Assembly: GCA_031430595.1 (NCBI GenBank)
Contig: JANPBU010000043.1
Coordinates: 1 to 64,000 of the forward strand
DNA: 64,000 nt
Source of the DNA: JANNBN01 sp031430595
GTDB taxonomy: Bacteria; Actinomycetota; Acidimicrobiia; Acidimicrobiales; JANYDT01
Reading direction: 5' to 3'
Shown: one piece after another, positions 25,775 through 34,960 of the stretch
Numbering within the stretch: the stretch's first letter is position 1
Layout of the letters: the number at the start of each line of letters is the position of its first letter
Translations under genes and position numbers: made by a program
The notes under the pieces: model-generated
What the model was told of the DNA's origin: nothing
The model's database searches: none
Seen by the model: the letters and a program-made list of their open reading frames with translations, nothing else

Positions 25775-26605
25775 CTAGCGATGAGCGTCGAGCCAGGCCA
25801 ACACATCGGCGAGCACGGTTGCATGCTCAGGTTCATTGAACACTTCGTGAAACAAGCCGTCGTACACCTTGAGCGTTTTATCGGCCGACCCGGCGAGACG
25901 GTGCGCTGCACGACCCGACTCGACCGAAACCACACCGTCGGCAGACCCGTGAACCACCAGTAGCGCGATCGTGAGGAACGGGAGGCGTGACGGGAACTCG
26001 GCTGCGGTGTTGATGAGTGCCGCCCCGGTACCAGCTGGCATTTTTCCGTGGAAAACCATAGGGTCGCCGACATACGCCGCAACCACTTTTGGATCACGCG
26101 ACACACCTTCCGCCGAGAGGGCCTTCACTCCCAACTTCGGTGCGATTTTGCCAATCAGTTTCGCAACAAACATCAACGGTTTCGCAATTCCGTCGTTGGT
26201 AACGGCTGGCCCTGATAGCACTACGCCTGTCAGGCGCGCTTGATTTCGAAGCGCCGACCCAAGCGCAATGTTTCCACCCATTGAATGACCAATCAAGAAC
26301 ACCTTTTTACCCGGGTGAGCTTTGGCCGCTATATCGAACACCTGATCCAGGTCGTCGAGAAGATACTCGTAGTTGTCAATGTATGCACGCGTACCTTCAG
26401 ATTTTCCGTGACCTCGGTGGTCTGGCGCATACAGCGCATATCCTGCGGGAACAACAACGTTGACCAGGTTCGCGTACCGCTCGGAATGCTCACCGTAACC
26501 GTGGGCCAGCACAATGACTGACTGGGGTTCACTGTCGGGAAGCCAAGAGTTGACGTGAATTCGTAGGTTGGCTTTGCCGGTGAACGATTGCTCTTCGTGG
26601 CGCAT
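25775..26605 (-). CDS. Alpha/beta hydrolase, monoacylglycerol-lipase-like
   Basis: 276 residues. Nucleophile elbow GHSMGG near 108, oxyanion loop LAHGYGEHSERY near 33, Asp in VVHGSADGVVS near 218 and His in LFHEVFNEPE near 248, completing the triad. YAPDHRGHGKSEG and the cap region match the serine aminopeptidase/monoacylglycerol lipase (Hydrolase_4) family. No signal peptide, so it acts inside the cell on lipids. 18 bp after the molybdopterin oxidoreductase stop, probably cotranscribed. Confidence 0.9.
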   Translation of the reverse strand: MRHEEQSFTGKANLRIHVNSWLPDSEPQSVIVLAHGYGEHSERYANLVNVVVPAGYALYAPDHRGHGKSEGTRAYIDNYEYLLDDLDQVFDIAAKAHPGKKVFLIGHSMGGNIALGSALRNQARLTGVVLSGPAVTNDGIAKPLMFVAKLIGKIAPKLGVKALSAEGVSRDPKVVAAYVGDPMVFHGKMPAGTGAALINTAAEFPSRLPFLTIALLVVHGSADGVVSVESGRAAHRLAGSADKTLKVYDGLFHEVFNEPEHATVLADVLAWLDAHR

Positions 26606-26623
26606 ATTTGTAGCCTCTCACGC

Positions 26624-28165
26624 CTAGGTTTCGACGAAGACCATTCGTTCGTGCCAACCGGTCGCTCCATCGGGTGCAACCGGAACAATCTCGGGTGTTT
26701 GTGTATACCCGGTTGCATCGGTGGCTCGGCAACGCATTACCCGCTGACCTTCCTCGGGGCTCCACGAAATCCACCATTGACGCCAACAGTTTTTACTGAC
26801 CTCGGGCCCTAGCTTGGCTTCGCGCCACGGACCATCGTCGACCTGAACCTCGACTTTGGTAATGCCAATATTCGGGGCCCAAGCAACCCCGGCAATGACG
26901 GTCGGTTCAACCTTCAAGCGTCCTCGTGGCCGGTCAATACGGCTCTGCGTTTTGACGGGTCCAAGCGCCGACCAACCCCGTGGAATCCAGTAACCCTCGG
27001 CCTCATCGAAGCGGGTCAGTTCGATCGACTCAATCCACTTGGTTGCCGAAACGTATCCGTAAATGCCCGGCACAATTAGGCGCGCAGGGTAACCATGCAA
27101 CGCTGGCAACGGCTCACCGTTCATACCAATCGCAAGAATAGCGTCACGTCCGTCAAGTACCTCCACAGGAAAGCCGCAGGTAAAACCATCGACCGACGTA
27201 CTAAAAATCTGATCGGCTTTCGATTGAATTCCAGATGCAGCCAGAAGGGTGTCGAGTCGAACCCCAAGCCACCGGGCATTTCCAACGAGATCTCCACCCA
27301 CCTCGTTAGAGACACACGAAATTGTGGCATCAACCTCAACAAGGTCCATTGCCAGAATGTCTTCGTATGTATACAGATGGGGTGTATCGACGTATCCGCC
27401 AATTCTGAGCTTCCACTTCGCAGCCTCAACCTGGGGAATAACAAGCGCAGTGTCGATCCGGTAAAAGTCGTCGTTTGGGGTGTAGAGCGGGCTCAGGCCA
27501 AGCGTGGTTTCGGCCGGATCAACCGGGGGTGCGGAAAGTGGCCGTTTCGCCTTCGGGAAAACAACAGCGAGTCGCTCTTTGGTTACCGCCACACCGCGTT
27601 TTGTTCGACGACTGAGCCCAAGCCCAATTGCGCCGAGAGCAGCAACAGCGACGCCAGCTTTGAGAAGGTTGCGACGGCCGGCACTCGTTGGGGTGGTGAC
27701 CCGAGACGATTCGTTCGCATCACCAGTGCGCCGGTGACCAAGCACCCATCGCAACACGACAGCCGCAACCACGCCAGCAACAATCGACGGAATAATCCCC
27801 AAAAACGAACCCTTGCGGCCAGTCAGCACTGCAAGAACCGACAAACCCGACAACGCGGCGGCTATTCCATCACCCCACCTCGCCGATCTGGTGGCTGACA
27901 GATGGCCCGCAATAAGTGCGACCAGCCCAATTACAACGAAAATCCCCACCAGCAACACCCGTTTGTCGTTTTTGCCGAACGTGTCGATAGCCCAGGTTTT
28001 CAACCAACGAGGCACACTGTCGACAAAACGGTTACCAACACTGATGACCGGCGACCGGAACGATGCAGACAGCCCGGTGAGCAGTTCGGCGACTGCTAGG
28101 CCGCTGAACAAAGCAACTAACCCGGCAATGGGGCCAAGTCCGCGGCGTACACCTTTTGCGTTCAT
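26624..28165 (-). CDS. Membrane-anchored molybdopterin-dependent oxidoreductase (sulfite-oxidase family)
   Basis: 513 residues from ATG 28163-28165 (AGGGA upstream). About four N-terminal membrane helices (GPIAGLVALFSGLAVAELL; LLVGIFVVIGLVALIAGHL; GIAAALSGLSVLAVLTG; IIPSIVAGVVAAVVLRWVL), then RRNLLKAGVAVAALGAIG, a twin-arginine-like further helix, and an extracytoplasmic Moco domain. The Moco-binding Cys is in ATISCVSNEVGG near 305; LHGYPARLIVPGIYGYVS near 375 is the second signature; a C-terminal Mo-co dimerisation domain begins about 425. This helical-domain-plus-SUOX layout is common in actinobacteria. Substrate unknown; electrons could go to the membrane. Confidence 0.9.
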   Translation of the reverse strand: MNAKGVRRGLGPIAGLVALFSGLAVAELLTGLSASFRSPVISVGNRFVDSVPRWLKTWAIDTFGKNDKRVLLVGIFVVIGLVALIAGHLSATRSARWGDGIAAALSGLSVLAVLTGRKGSFLGIIPSIVAGVVAAVVLRWVLGHRRTGDANESSRVTTPTSAGRRNLLKAGVAVAALGAIGLGLSRRTKRGVAVTKERLAVVFPKAKRPLSAPPVDPAETTLGLSPLYTPNDDFYRIDTALVIPQVEAAKWKLRIGGYVDTPHLYTYEDILAMDLVEVDATISCVSNEVGGDLVGNARWLGVRLDTLLAASGIQSKADQIFSTSVDGFTCGFPVEVLDGRDAILAIGMNGEPLPALHGYPARLIVPGIYGYVSATKWIESIELTRFDEAEGYWIPRGWSALGPVKTQSRIDRPRGRLKVEPTVIAGVAWAPNIGITKVEVQVDDGPWREAKLGPEVSKNCWRQWWISWSPEEGQRVMRCRATDATGYTQTPEIVPVAPDGATGWHERMVFVET

Positions 28166-28237
28166 TTTTGTCCCTACACCTGTCCCCTGCAACTGTTCCA
28201 CAGCTTGGTTAACCCCTTCAGTATCGCCTGAACTTCC

Positions 28238-28915
28238 ATGTCGGGGTATTCGGCACCGAGTATTAGCCTGGATTACGTGGTCTCTTCTCCCGTAACCAAC
28301 ACCCAATCGGAGGCTCAGTCTTCTGGCCCTTCTCCCTCGGCACCCGAGCTTGGGTACCAGCCAACCGCATGGTCGAAGCGGTCTGGTGCGATGATTTTTG
28401 GTTTTGTTGCCCTACTTGTCGCTGGCATGGTGATCTCGGGTCTCTATCGAACCTCGAAACGCGACGACGTGTTTACCGAAGCCGATAAGGCACTGACCAA
28501 AGGGCTTTCAGTGTTGCCGTTCACCGCCCGGCTACCAACGCCGGTGCCTGAAGGAACACGATTGGTGAGGGTGCTCATGCAAGAGCCTGACCGTCGCCGG
28601 GGGCCGTCGATTTACGCAATCGAAACGACGTATACCAATATCAAAAGCGCAACCCAGGACGGGGCTGAGTACGTTCGGGTCTGGCAAACCAACGACGTGT
28701 ACTTACGAAAACAGGTGCTTGATCCGCTCGGCGATCGTCTTGATCCGAAGGTACTCAACAACAACACGTGGTATCGACGAAGCGGTGAATCGCTCGACCG
28801 CGATGCTGGCGTTTCGTATTCGACCCGTTTCGGCGATGGCATCACCATGGTGGTGAGCGGGCCAAACGAAGCATTAGTTCTAAAATCCATTTCCACGCTG
28901 ACCAATGTCAAGTAG
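28238..28915 (+). CDS. Single-pass membrane protein, unknown
   Basis: 225 residues as read; GTG 28277 is a plausible later start. Ser/Pro-rich cytoplasmic N-terminus, one membrane helix (AMIFGFVALLVAGMVISGLY, about 51-70) and a soluble extracytoplasmic domain of about 150 residues with RLVRVLMQEPDRRRGPSIYAIETTY and GVSYSTRFGDGITMVVSG. No family recognised with confidence. Divergent from the molybdopterin oxidoreductase and overlapping the end of the convergent peptidase by 8 bp. Confidence 0.65.
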   Translation: MSGYSAPSISLDYVVSSPVTNTQSEAQSSGPSPSAPELGYQPTAWSKRSGAMIFGFVALLVAGMVISGLYRTSKRDDVFTEADKALTKGLSVLPFTARLPTPVPEGTRLVRVLMQEPDRRRGPSIYAIETTYTNIKSATQDGAEYVRVWQTNDVYLRKQVLDPLGDRLDPKVLNNNTWYRRSGESLDRDAGVSYSTRFGDGITMVVSGPNEALVLKSISTLTNVK

Positions 28916-30305
28916 AGATTCGTACGCCGTATTTCGTAAACACCTGTTTTGCATTTGGGAATGACTTCGAAAAGGTGTCAACTAGGTCGCCGGGAACTGC
29001 CACATCGTAAGCATACTGTGCACTGTATTTCGCCAAGACACAGTCGACCATTTCCGAACTCCCTAGATCGTTGAACATCCGGACAGTTTGTACGTACACA
29101 GATCGATAGTACGCAGCGCGGTTTGCGTCCCAAAAGGTCATCGATTCACCCAGGCGGTTTCGACCAACTACTGGTATGTCTTTGGCCGCGAAGGCCGAAA
29201 CGGTACCCTCGGTTCGGGCCTCTACCCAGGTTGCCAGGCCTTCATCAAGCCACGGGTCGCGGCCTTGATCGTTTCCCACAAGGGCGTAAAACCATTGGTG
29301 CGCGACTTCATGAGGGGTGGTTCGTCCGAGTGACTTAGGGCCCTGCATGACGTGAGACGGGTATTCAATGCCGCCCGCTAAACCGGGGGTTATTGCCAGT
29401 GTGTAGGTTGACCACGGATAGGTTCCGTATCGTCGGCTTTGGTCACGAATTGCTGCGGTTACCCGGGTGAGATACCTCGATGCCGACTCAGTGGCTGGCA
29501 ACGAATTTGCTACCCCGACCGTCACAGCGACCGAAACTCCAGAGCCCAGTTCAACCTTTGCGTTAGCCAGTCGGAATTCGCCAAGTGACATCGCCCAGTC
29601 ACGTTGGGCAGTACTCGAATACGCGACGCTTCCATCGGCGTTGTCGACCCGGTCGCCCGAAGCAAGGATGGCGAACCCTCCCGAGTTTACGGTGACGTCC
29701 CAATCGGCAGCCGGATGCATCGAGGCTTCAGCACCACCGGTTGTTGGCGGGGTGAGATTCCAGCCGACCCCGGGTTCCCAGGCAAGGATCGGGATGAACG
29801 AGCCGAACCTGGCTGCCGTGATGTTCTTGCCTTGCTTCGACACCGAAACCCGATCTTTGCGTTCGCCGCGGGCCCGCACCGACCAGTCATAGGAAACCGT
29901 CACGGTCTTTGCCGCCGCCAAACCAGTCGGTGGTTTTAACACCATGGTGGTTGGGTTAACTCGTGTTGTTGCAACAGCCAGGCCACCAATGGTCGGATTG
30001 GTGAGCGTAGCTACCGGTGCCGTTGCATCACGAAGCCCGCCGTTAGGCCACAACCGTATGACGACCCGGTTGGTTGCGAGGTCAGGTGTGAAGTCGACGT
30101 CTGTACGTCCACTGACTGTTGCCGTCACCGGATTAAACGCCATCGTCACTCGGTATCGTGATCGGTCGGAACGTGGAGCAACCCGATCAGGTATTTCACA
30201 ATTCGCAGGTGTTGTCGCCGCGTGCGCGGAAGAAACCGAACCGCTCGCCATGAACAGGCCAGCAGCGAGGCCCATCAAAATGATACCGGCACCGATTCGA
30301 CCCAT
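28908..30305 (-). CDS. Secreted M1-like zinc metallopeptidase
   Basis: 465 residues with a signal peptide (GAGIILMGLAAGLFMASGSVSSAHA). The catalytic domain contains HEVAHQWFYALVG (HExxH) with a downstream Glu in DPWLDEGLATW, the gluzincin HExxH-x18-E arrangement, and GGIEYPSHV, the exopeptidase-like GxMEN position in which N is not present. The N-terminal half is a beta-sandwich (YRVTMAFNPVTATVSGRTDVDF). Overall like a short M1 aminopeptidase without the C-terminal helical domain. Exported; peptide or protein substrate. Confidence 0.88.
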   Translation of the reverse strand: MGRIGAGIILMGLAAGLFMASGSVSSAHAATTPANCEIPDRVAPRSDRSRYRVTMAFNPVTATVSGRTDVDFTPDLATNRVVIRLWPNGGLRDATAPVATLTNPTIGGLAVATTRVNPTTMVLKPPTGLAAAKTVTVSYDWSVRARGERKDRVSVSKQGKNITAARFGSFIPILAWEPGVGWNLTPPTTGGAEASMHPAADWDVTVNSGGFAILASGDRVDNADGSVAYSSTAQRDWAMSLGEFRLANAKVELGSGVSVAVTVGVANSLPATESASRYLTRVTAAIRDQSRRYGTYPWSTYTLAITPGLAGGIEYPSHVMQGPKSLGRTTPHEVAHQWFYALVGNDQGRDPWLDEGLATWVEARTEGTVSAFAAKDIPVVGRNRLGESMTFWDANRAAYYRSVYVQTVRMFNDLGSSEMVDCVLAKYSAQYAYDVAVPGDLVDTFSKSFPNAKQVFTKYGVRIST

Positions 30306-30366
30306 CGGCCTATCTTAGGGTCTGGTTCACCCGCCACCCAGTAGGTCGAATAGCCTGAGACTTGTT

Positions 30367-30882
30367 ATGCCAGTCGAACAGCCACCCCGAAGCCCGGTCG
30401 TCGACCTTGTCGCTACCGCTGTTTGGGCCTTCTCAAAAGAACTGATCATCGCCCTTGACGACCGATTCGGTGAACCACTCGATTCGTATGTGAACGGATC
30501 ACAGGTGTGGCTACGCACCGATGGCCCAAAAGACGAAACCATCGAATACCGTCTTCACCCAGTGGGTGGGTACACAAAGCCACAGGGTGTTCCTACCGAC
30601 CAAGTGCTCAGCCAAACCGCACTGGCCTGTGCCGAGGGAACAGAACCGCCTGCACCGCCCGAATCACTTTGGGGTGGGCTTGAAGCCTTTGTGGCCTTCG
30701 ACGATGAGGGCCCGTTAACCCCAGATGCGCTGGCCGCGATAGGTCGAGAACACCTCGGTATCGAAGCCACGGCCAAGGGAATGGTTGACCATGAAGGAAT
30801 TGCTCAACGGTGGGAACGATCGGCCCGCGCCACCTCGATCGTCGACGAACTTCTCGCTCAACTCACCGGGGGTGCCGGGTGA
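30367..30882 (+). CDS. Conserved-looking cytosolic protein of unknown function
   Basis: 171 residues, acidic. VVDLVATAVWAFSKELIIALDDRFGEPLDSYVNGSQVWL suggests an N-terminal alpha-beta domain in which a ligand or nucleotide could bind; the C-terminal third is helical (IAQRWERSARATSIVDELLAQL). No family recognised. Its 3' end overlaps the convergent amylosucrase gene by 25 bp. Confidence 0.6.
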   Translation: MPVEQPPRSPVVDLVATAVWAFSKELIIALDDRFGEPLDSYVNGSQVWLRTDGPKDETIEYRLHPVGGYTKPQGVPTDQVLSQTALACAEGTEPPAPPESLWGGLEAFVAFDDEGPLTPDALAAIGREHLGIEATAKGMVDHEGIAQRWERSARATSIVDELLAQLTGGAG

Positions 30883-32867
30883 ACACCTTCGGCAGCCGCA
30901 TCAACAATCCAACGTACGCTTAGTGAAGGCATCGTAAGAATGCCGGTGGAAGCTAACGGGCCCGGATCAAGTCGATCAACGGGTGTCACCAAGCCGTGGC
31001 GCTGCGGAAAGTCGGGCGCAATCAACGCTTGTTCCTCGCTGAAATTCACCAGCACCATGACGGCGCCATGCCGGACGTTGCGGCGGACGAAACCAGCGAC
31101 ATTCGGGTGACCGGTCCATACCCATTCGAGTGCTCCTGTTGCATGCATCGAACCAATACTGCGACGCACCTGAATAAGGTGAGTGAAGCCCACAAACATG
31201 CGACCCTCAATTGACGAGGGGTCATTGCGACGTTCGGCTACCAACCAATCCATCTTCGGACGCTGAATCCATCGACTGTCGTCAGCTTTTTCCGGATCGT
31301 TCAGGTACTCAAGGTTGTTAGCCAGACCAAGCTCATCGCCCATATATAACAGAGGAATTCCACCGAATCCGATCGTGACTGCGTACATTAACAAGAGCCG
31401 ACGAATACCTACCTCGATGGCCTTTTCATCAGCGCGCAGACGACCATCATCGATACCAGTCAGGGCAGCAGCAGAACCGCACGTGCGTTCGTCACCGGTC
31501 AGGGTATTGGAAGAAAACGAAACACCACGAGCAAAACTGGTTGGAAAATCACCGCGATAGAAGTCAGCCAAAAACTGACGGTGTGATGTTCCACCGACCA
31601 TGGCTAGGGCCGCATCGCGATCATCAATCGCCCAACCAATGTCGTCATGACAGCGCACATACGTGCACCAGGCGGTATACGACGGCGCAGCTCGCATACG
31701 CGACATCGCGTGGGTGATTAACCCGGCGTCGCGAGTGGCCAACGAACTCCACAGCATGACCATTAATTGATTGTGATAGGCCACCTCGCACTCGTGACGC
31801 GAGACCGAATCGTGGGCGCCAAGGTACGGAACCAACTGATCAGGCCCAACGATTGCTTCAGCCTTACAAATTGTTGCCGGGGCCCCCATCTGAAGAAGTG
31901 AACGAAGCACCTGAACTATTAGGTGTGCTTCGGGTTGGTTTTGGCAGTCGGTCCCTAGGCGCTTCCAGGTAAACGCCACGGCGTCGAGACGCAACACGTC
32001 GATACCAACGTTCGCGAGAAACCCCATGACCCCGGCCATCTCGATTATGACATCGGGATTCGCGTAGTTAAGGTCCCACTGAAACGAGTTGAAGGTGGTC
32101 CAGACCCAACGGTTCATGGGCGCATTCCACGTGAAATTTCCAGGAGCCATCTCGGGAAATACCTCGGGCAGAGATGCTTCCCATTGATCAGGCATCACCC
32201 GGTCGGGGTAGGTGATGAAGTAGTCGAGGTACCGCTCTTCACCGGCGGCTGCACGAGTCGCCCAATCGTGTTCGGCTGCGGTGTGATTCATCACCAAATC
32301 GATACAGAGGCTGATTCCGCGAGCTTTCAACGCAACAGCTAATGCTTCAAGATCGGCCAATGTTCCCAACGACGGGTCAACGTCGCAGTAGTCAGCAACG
32401 GCAAAACCACCATCATTGGCGCCCTCGCGGGGCTTCATTACCGACATCAGATGAAGGTAGGTGACCCCCAATTCGCTGAGGTAGTCGAGGTGCTTACCAA
32501 CACCACTGATCGTTTCGCCAAACAGTTCGGCGTACGCAACGTACCCGACCATATCTGGGCGCTGAAACCAATCGGGGCTGACACATCGACGCAGATCAAG
32601 CACTCGAAGCCGCTCACACCTTGCACCAGCCGTTCGGGCCGCAACCTTTAACAGTTCGATGGTGAGCGCATCAAGATCAAAGCTTCCGTACAGTGCGCGA
32701 AGCGGTGGAAGTAGCAGGGGTAACTGATCTTCGACCCTGGTCCAGAAAAAAGATTGCTCATCAGGTGAGAGCGCTTTCAATTCATCAGACAACATCAAAC
32801 GCGCTCTTGCGAGCAGCGATAAGCCATCTAATGGCGGTAAAGCAGAAGCTGGAGGAATCGTTGCCAT
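30858..32867 (-). CDS. Amylosucrase (GH13_4)
   Basis: 669 residues from ATG 32865-32867; the frame is open 26 codons further up, across the operator region. A helical N-terminal domain (about 1-75) precedes the (beta/alpha)8 barrel. Catalytic features: CIDLVMNHTAAEHDW, nucleophile Asp in GIDVLRLDAVAF, acid/base Glu in ICKAEAIVG, and YVRCHDDIGWA with the transition-state Asp. The arrangement and length match amylosucrases, which use sucrose to build alpha-1,4-glucan and release fructose. The divergent LacI regulator and the fructokinase next to it fit this exactly. Related sucrose hydrolases or trehalose synthases are less likely. Confidence 0.88.
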   Translation of the reverse strand: MATIPPASALPPLDGLSLLARARLMLSDELKALSPDEQSFFWTRVEDQLPLLLPPLRALYGSFDLDALTIELLKVAARTAGARCERLRVLDLRRCVSPDWFQRPDMVGYVAYAELFGETISGVGKHLDYLSELGVTYLHLMSVMKPREGANDGGFAVADYCDVDPSLGTLADLEALAVALKARGISLCIDLVMNHTAAEHDWATRAAAGEERYLDYFITYPDRVMPDQWEASLPEVFPEMAPGNFTWNAPMNRWVWTTFNSFQWDLNYANPDVIIEMAGVMGFLANVGIDVLRLDAVAFTWKRLGTDCQNQPEAHLIVQVLRSLLQMGAPATICKAEAIVGPDQLVPYLGAHDSVSRHECEVAYHNQLMVMLWSSLATRDAGLITHAMSRMRAAPSYTAWCTYVRCHDDIGWAIDDRDAALAMVGGTSHRQFLADFYRGDFPTSFARGVSFSSNTLTGDERTCGSAAALTGIDDGRLRADEKAIEVGIRRLLLMYAVTIGFGGIPLLYMGDELGLANNLEYLNDPEKADDSRWIQRPKMDWLVAERRNDPSSIEGRMFVGFTHLIQVRRSIGSMHATGALEWVWTGHPNVAGFVRRNVRHGAVMVLVNFSEEQALIAPDFPQRHGLVTPVDRLDPGPLASTGILTMPSLSVRWIVDAAAEGVHPAPPVS

Positions 32868-32872
32868 GCGAG

Positions 32873-32920
32873 CTGCAAGACTGTCACAAGATTTTTCACC
32901 TGTTTTGCAGACTTTTGCAG
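32873..32920. promoter_or_regulatory. Candidate LacI-type operator cluster
   Basis: In the 87 bp between amylosucrase and the regulator, TTTTGCAG occurs at 32903-32910 and 32913-32920 (10 bp apart, one helical turn) and the inverse CTGCAAGA at 32873-32880. LacI-family sites are typically built on TTGCAA-like half sites. Position fits control of both divergent genes; the site assignment is inferred. Confidence 0.5.
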
Positions 32921-32954
32921 TTCTTCCCCAAACCCCCAGAGACAACGGTCAACC

Positions 32955-33995
32955 GTGAGCGACACACCAGCCCAATTAGACCGATCAGCGACCATTGAAG
33001 ACGTCGCGAGCCAGGCAAGCGTTTCCATGGCAACGGTCAGTCGGGCCCTGCGAGGGTTACCCAACGTTGCGCCCGACACTCGTTTAAAAGTGTTGGAAGT
33101 CGCAAAGAAGCTTAATTACCGGGCCGACCCTCACGCATCGAGACTTGCCGCCGGGAAAACATTTTCGGTCGGAATGGCCGTTCCACAGCTTGGACGTTGG
33201 TACTTCAGCCAGGTTATTAGCGGTGCGCGCGATGCATTCGCAGCGGCAGGCTACGACCTCTTACTCTTTGCACTTGGTTCAGGGGCAGAACGCGCACGTT
33301 TCATTCACGAATGGGCGGTACTCGAAAAACGGGTAGACGGTCTGTTGCTTGTCGATTTGCGACTCGATCCTGATGAACTCGAAGCTGTTCGAACTGCCCG
33401 AACAAAAGTGGTGTCGGTTGGTGACCAGTACGAGGGTTTTCCTTCGGTAACCGTTGATAACAAGGCAGCTGCTTCCGTGGCAGTACGGCACCTCATCAAC
33501 CTTGGTCATGAGACGATCGGATACATCGGAGACGGACCCGGCCCGCTGCCATTTTCCGTTCCAAATGACCGACGAGCGGGCTGGGAGCAAGCGTTACGAG
33601 AGGCAAACCTTGTGCCGTTGGCCGACCTCGAGGCATCTGGCGGATTTACCGTTGAAGGTGGGCATCGGGCGATGACCCAGTTATTGACTGCCAGAACGCG
33701 CCCTACCGCGGTGTTTGTTTGTTCAGACGAAATGGCGATGGGCGCCGTAAAAGCTGTGCGTGAACATGGCCTGCGGGTGCCTCAAGACATCTCTGTGATT
33801 GGGTTCGACGACCACGACTTAAGCGAAATCATCGACCTCACGACTATTCGTCAGCCGGTAGTTGACTCGGGGCGGGTCGCTGGACAGCTACTCATCGACG
33901 CAATCGCAGGGGATACAAGCGCCCCTCACCACGTGTTACCAACGGAACTCGTCTTACGAAAGACAACCGGCCCCTACGGCGGTCGAGCAGACTAG
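32955..33995 (+). CDS. LacI-family transcriptional regulator
   Basis: 346 residues from a GTG. DNA-binding domain at about 12-58: ATIEDVASQASVSMATVSRALRG helix-turn-helix plus hinge helix SRLAAGKT. Periplasmic-binding-like effector domain follows (FSVGMAVPQLGRWYFSQVI, SVTVDNKAAASVAVRHL, FVCSDEMAMGAVKAV, VIGFDDHDLSE). Likely senses sucrose, fructose or their phosphates and represses the divergent amylosucrase and its own kinase operon. The fructokinase starts 8 bp after its stop. Confidence 0.93.
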   Translation: MSDTPAQLDRSATIEDVASQASVSMATVSRALRGLPNVAPDTRLKVLEVAKKLNYRADPHASRLAAGKTFSVGMAVPQLGRWYFSQVISGARDAFAAAGYDLLLFALGSGAERARFIHEWAVLEKRVDGLLLVDLRLDPDELEAVRTARTKVVSVGDQYEGFPSVTVDNKAAASVAVRHLINLGHETIGYIGDGPGPLPFSVPNDRRAGWEQALREANLVPLADLEASGGFTVEGGHRAMTQLLTARTRPTAVFVCSDEMAMGAVKAVREHGLRVPQDISVIGFDDHDLSEIIDLTTIRQPVVDSGRVAGQLLIDAIAGDTSAPHHVLPTELVLRKTTGPYGGRAD

Positions 33996-34003
33996 GGGAA
34001 ACT

Positions 34004-34960
34004 ATGAACCTCGATCAACCCTCAATTGCTGTACTCGGCGAAGCAATCCTTGACTTCAACTCGACCGGGCCCCTTGCGTTCCAAGGACACCCCGGAGGAT
34101 CTCCGCTCAATACCGCTGTGGCAGCGTCGCGACTTGGTCAACGTGTTACCGCCCTGGGTCAGTTCTCTACTGACCAGTTCGGAAAAGCAATAACGCAGTG
34201 GTTGGCCGAGAACAAGGTTTCAACAGGTTGGGCATCATTTTCTGATGACCCATGCGCGCTGGCATTCGTCACGACATCGCCGAGCGGAGCTGAATTTTCC
34301 TTCCGAGGTAACGGATCAGCCGACACGCTGTGGGATCCGCAACCCCGGCCTGCACTTCCCACGTCGTTGCGTTGCATCCAACTGTCGATGCTGTCGTGTT
34401 TTGCCCCATCGACTGCTGCTGCGACCGAAGACTTCTTACGTACACATAGAGATCGCGCATTGGTAGTACTTGACCCAACCGTCCGCCCGAAACTGGTGTC
34501 AGATCCGGCAGCCTGGTGGTCGCTTTTTGAACGCTTCGCGCCACTGGCCCATGTCATTAAGGCGTCGGATCAAGATCTTGAGTTTGTTGCCCCCGACGCT
34601 GACCCGCTTGATACCTGCCGACGCCTGCTGAAGTTTGGCCCTGCTGCGGTCATACTCACTGCAGGAGGCGAAGGAGCCACCTTGCTTCGATCTGATATCG
34701 ATGCGGTTATTCATGTGGCGGCACCGAAGGTTGAGGTTGTTGACACCGTCGGCGCCGGAGACACTTTTGCCGGTGCGTTCATGTCGTGGATCATTGATCA
34801 TGGCCTTATTGCGCCCGCTGATCTCGGTCGATTATCTGACGCTGATTGGACTGCGGCATTGACCTACTCGGCCCAAGCTGCCGCAATCACCTGCACCCGA
34901 GCCGGGGCGAATCCGCCAACCGCAACGGAACTCGCGGCCCTATTCCCACCGTTGGTATGA
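34004..34960 (+). CDS. PfkB-family fructokinase
   Basis: 318 residues. PfkB signature 1 (GGSPLNTAVAASRLG near 30) and signature 2 (VDTVGAGDTFAGAFMSW near 245, with the catalytic Asp and anion hole) are intact. VLGEAILDF at the start is the fructokinase form. It would phosphorylate the fructose released by amylosucrase. Preceded by GGGG and immediately after lacI. Its TGA overlaps the ATG of the TyrA-PheA fusion, so the two are coupled. Confidence 0.92.
   Translation: MNLDQPSIAVLGEAILDFNSTGPLAFQGHPGGSPLNTAVAASRLGQRVTALGQFSTDQFGKAITQWLAENKVSTGWASFSDDPCALAFVTTSPSGAEFSFRGNGSADTLWDPQPRPALPTSLRCIQLSMLSCFAPSTAAATEDFLRTHRDRALVVLDPTVRPKLVSDPAAWWSLFERFAPLAHVIKASDQDLEFVAPDADPLDTCRRLLKFGPAAVILTAGGEGATLLRSDIDAVIHVAAPKVEVVDTVGAGDTFAGAFMSWIIDHGLIAPADLGRLSDADWTAALTYSAQAAAITCTRAGANPPTATELAALFPPLV

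Noticed and set aside
27095..27898. 267-codon plus-strand ORF
   Set aside because: Antisense to the well-supported molybdopterin oxidoreductase; no domain pattern.
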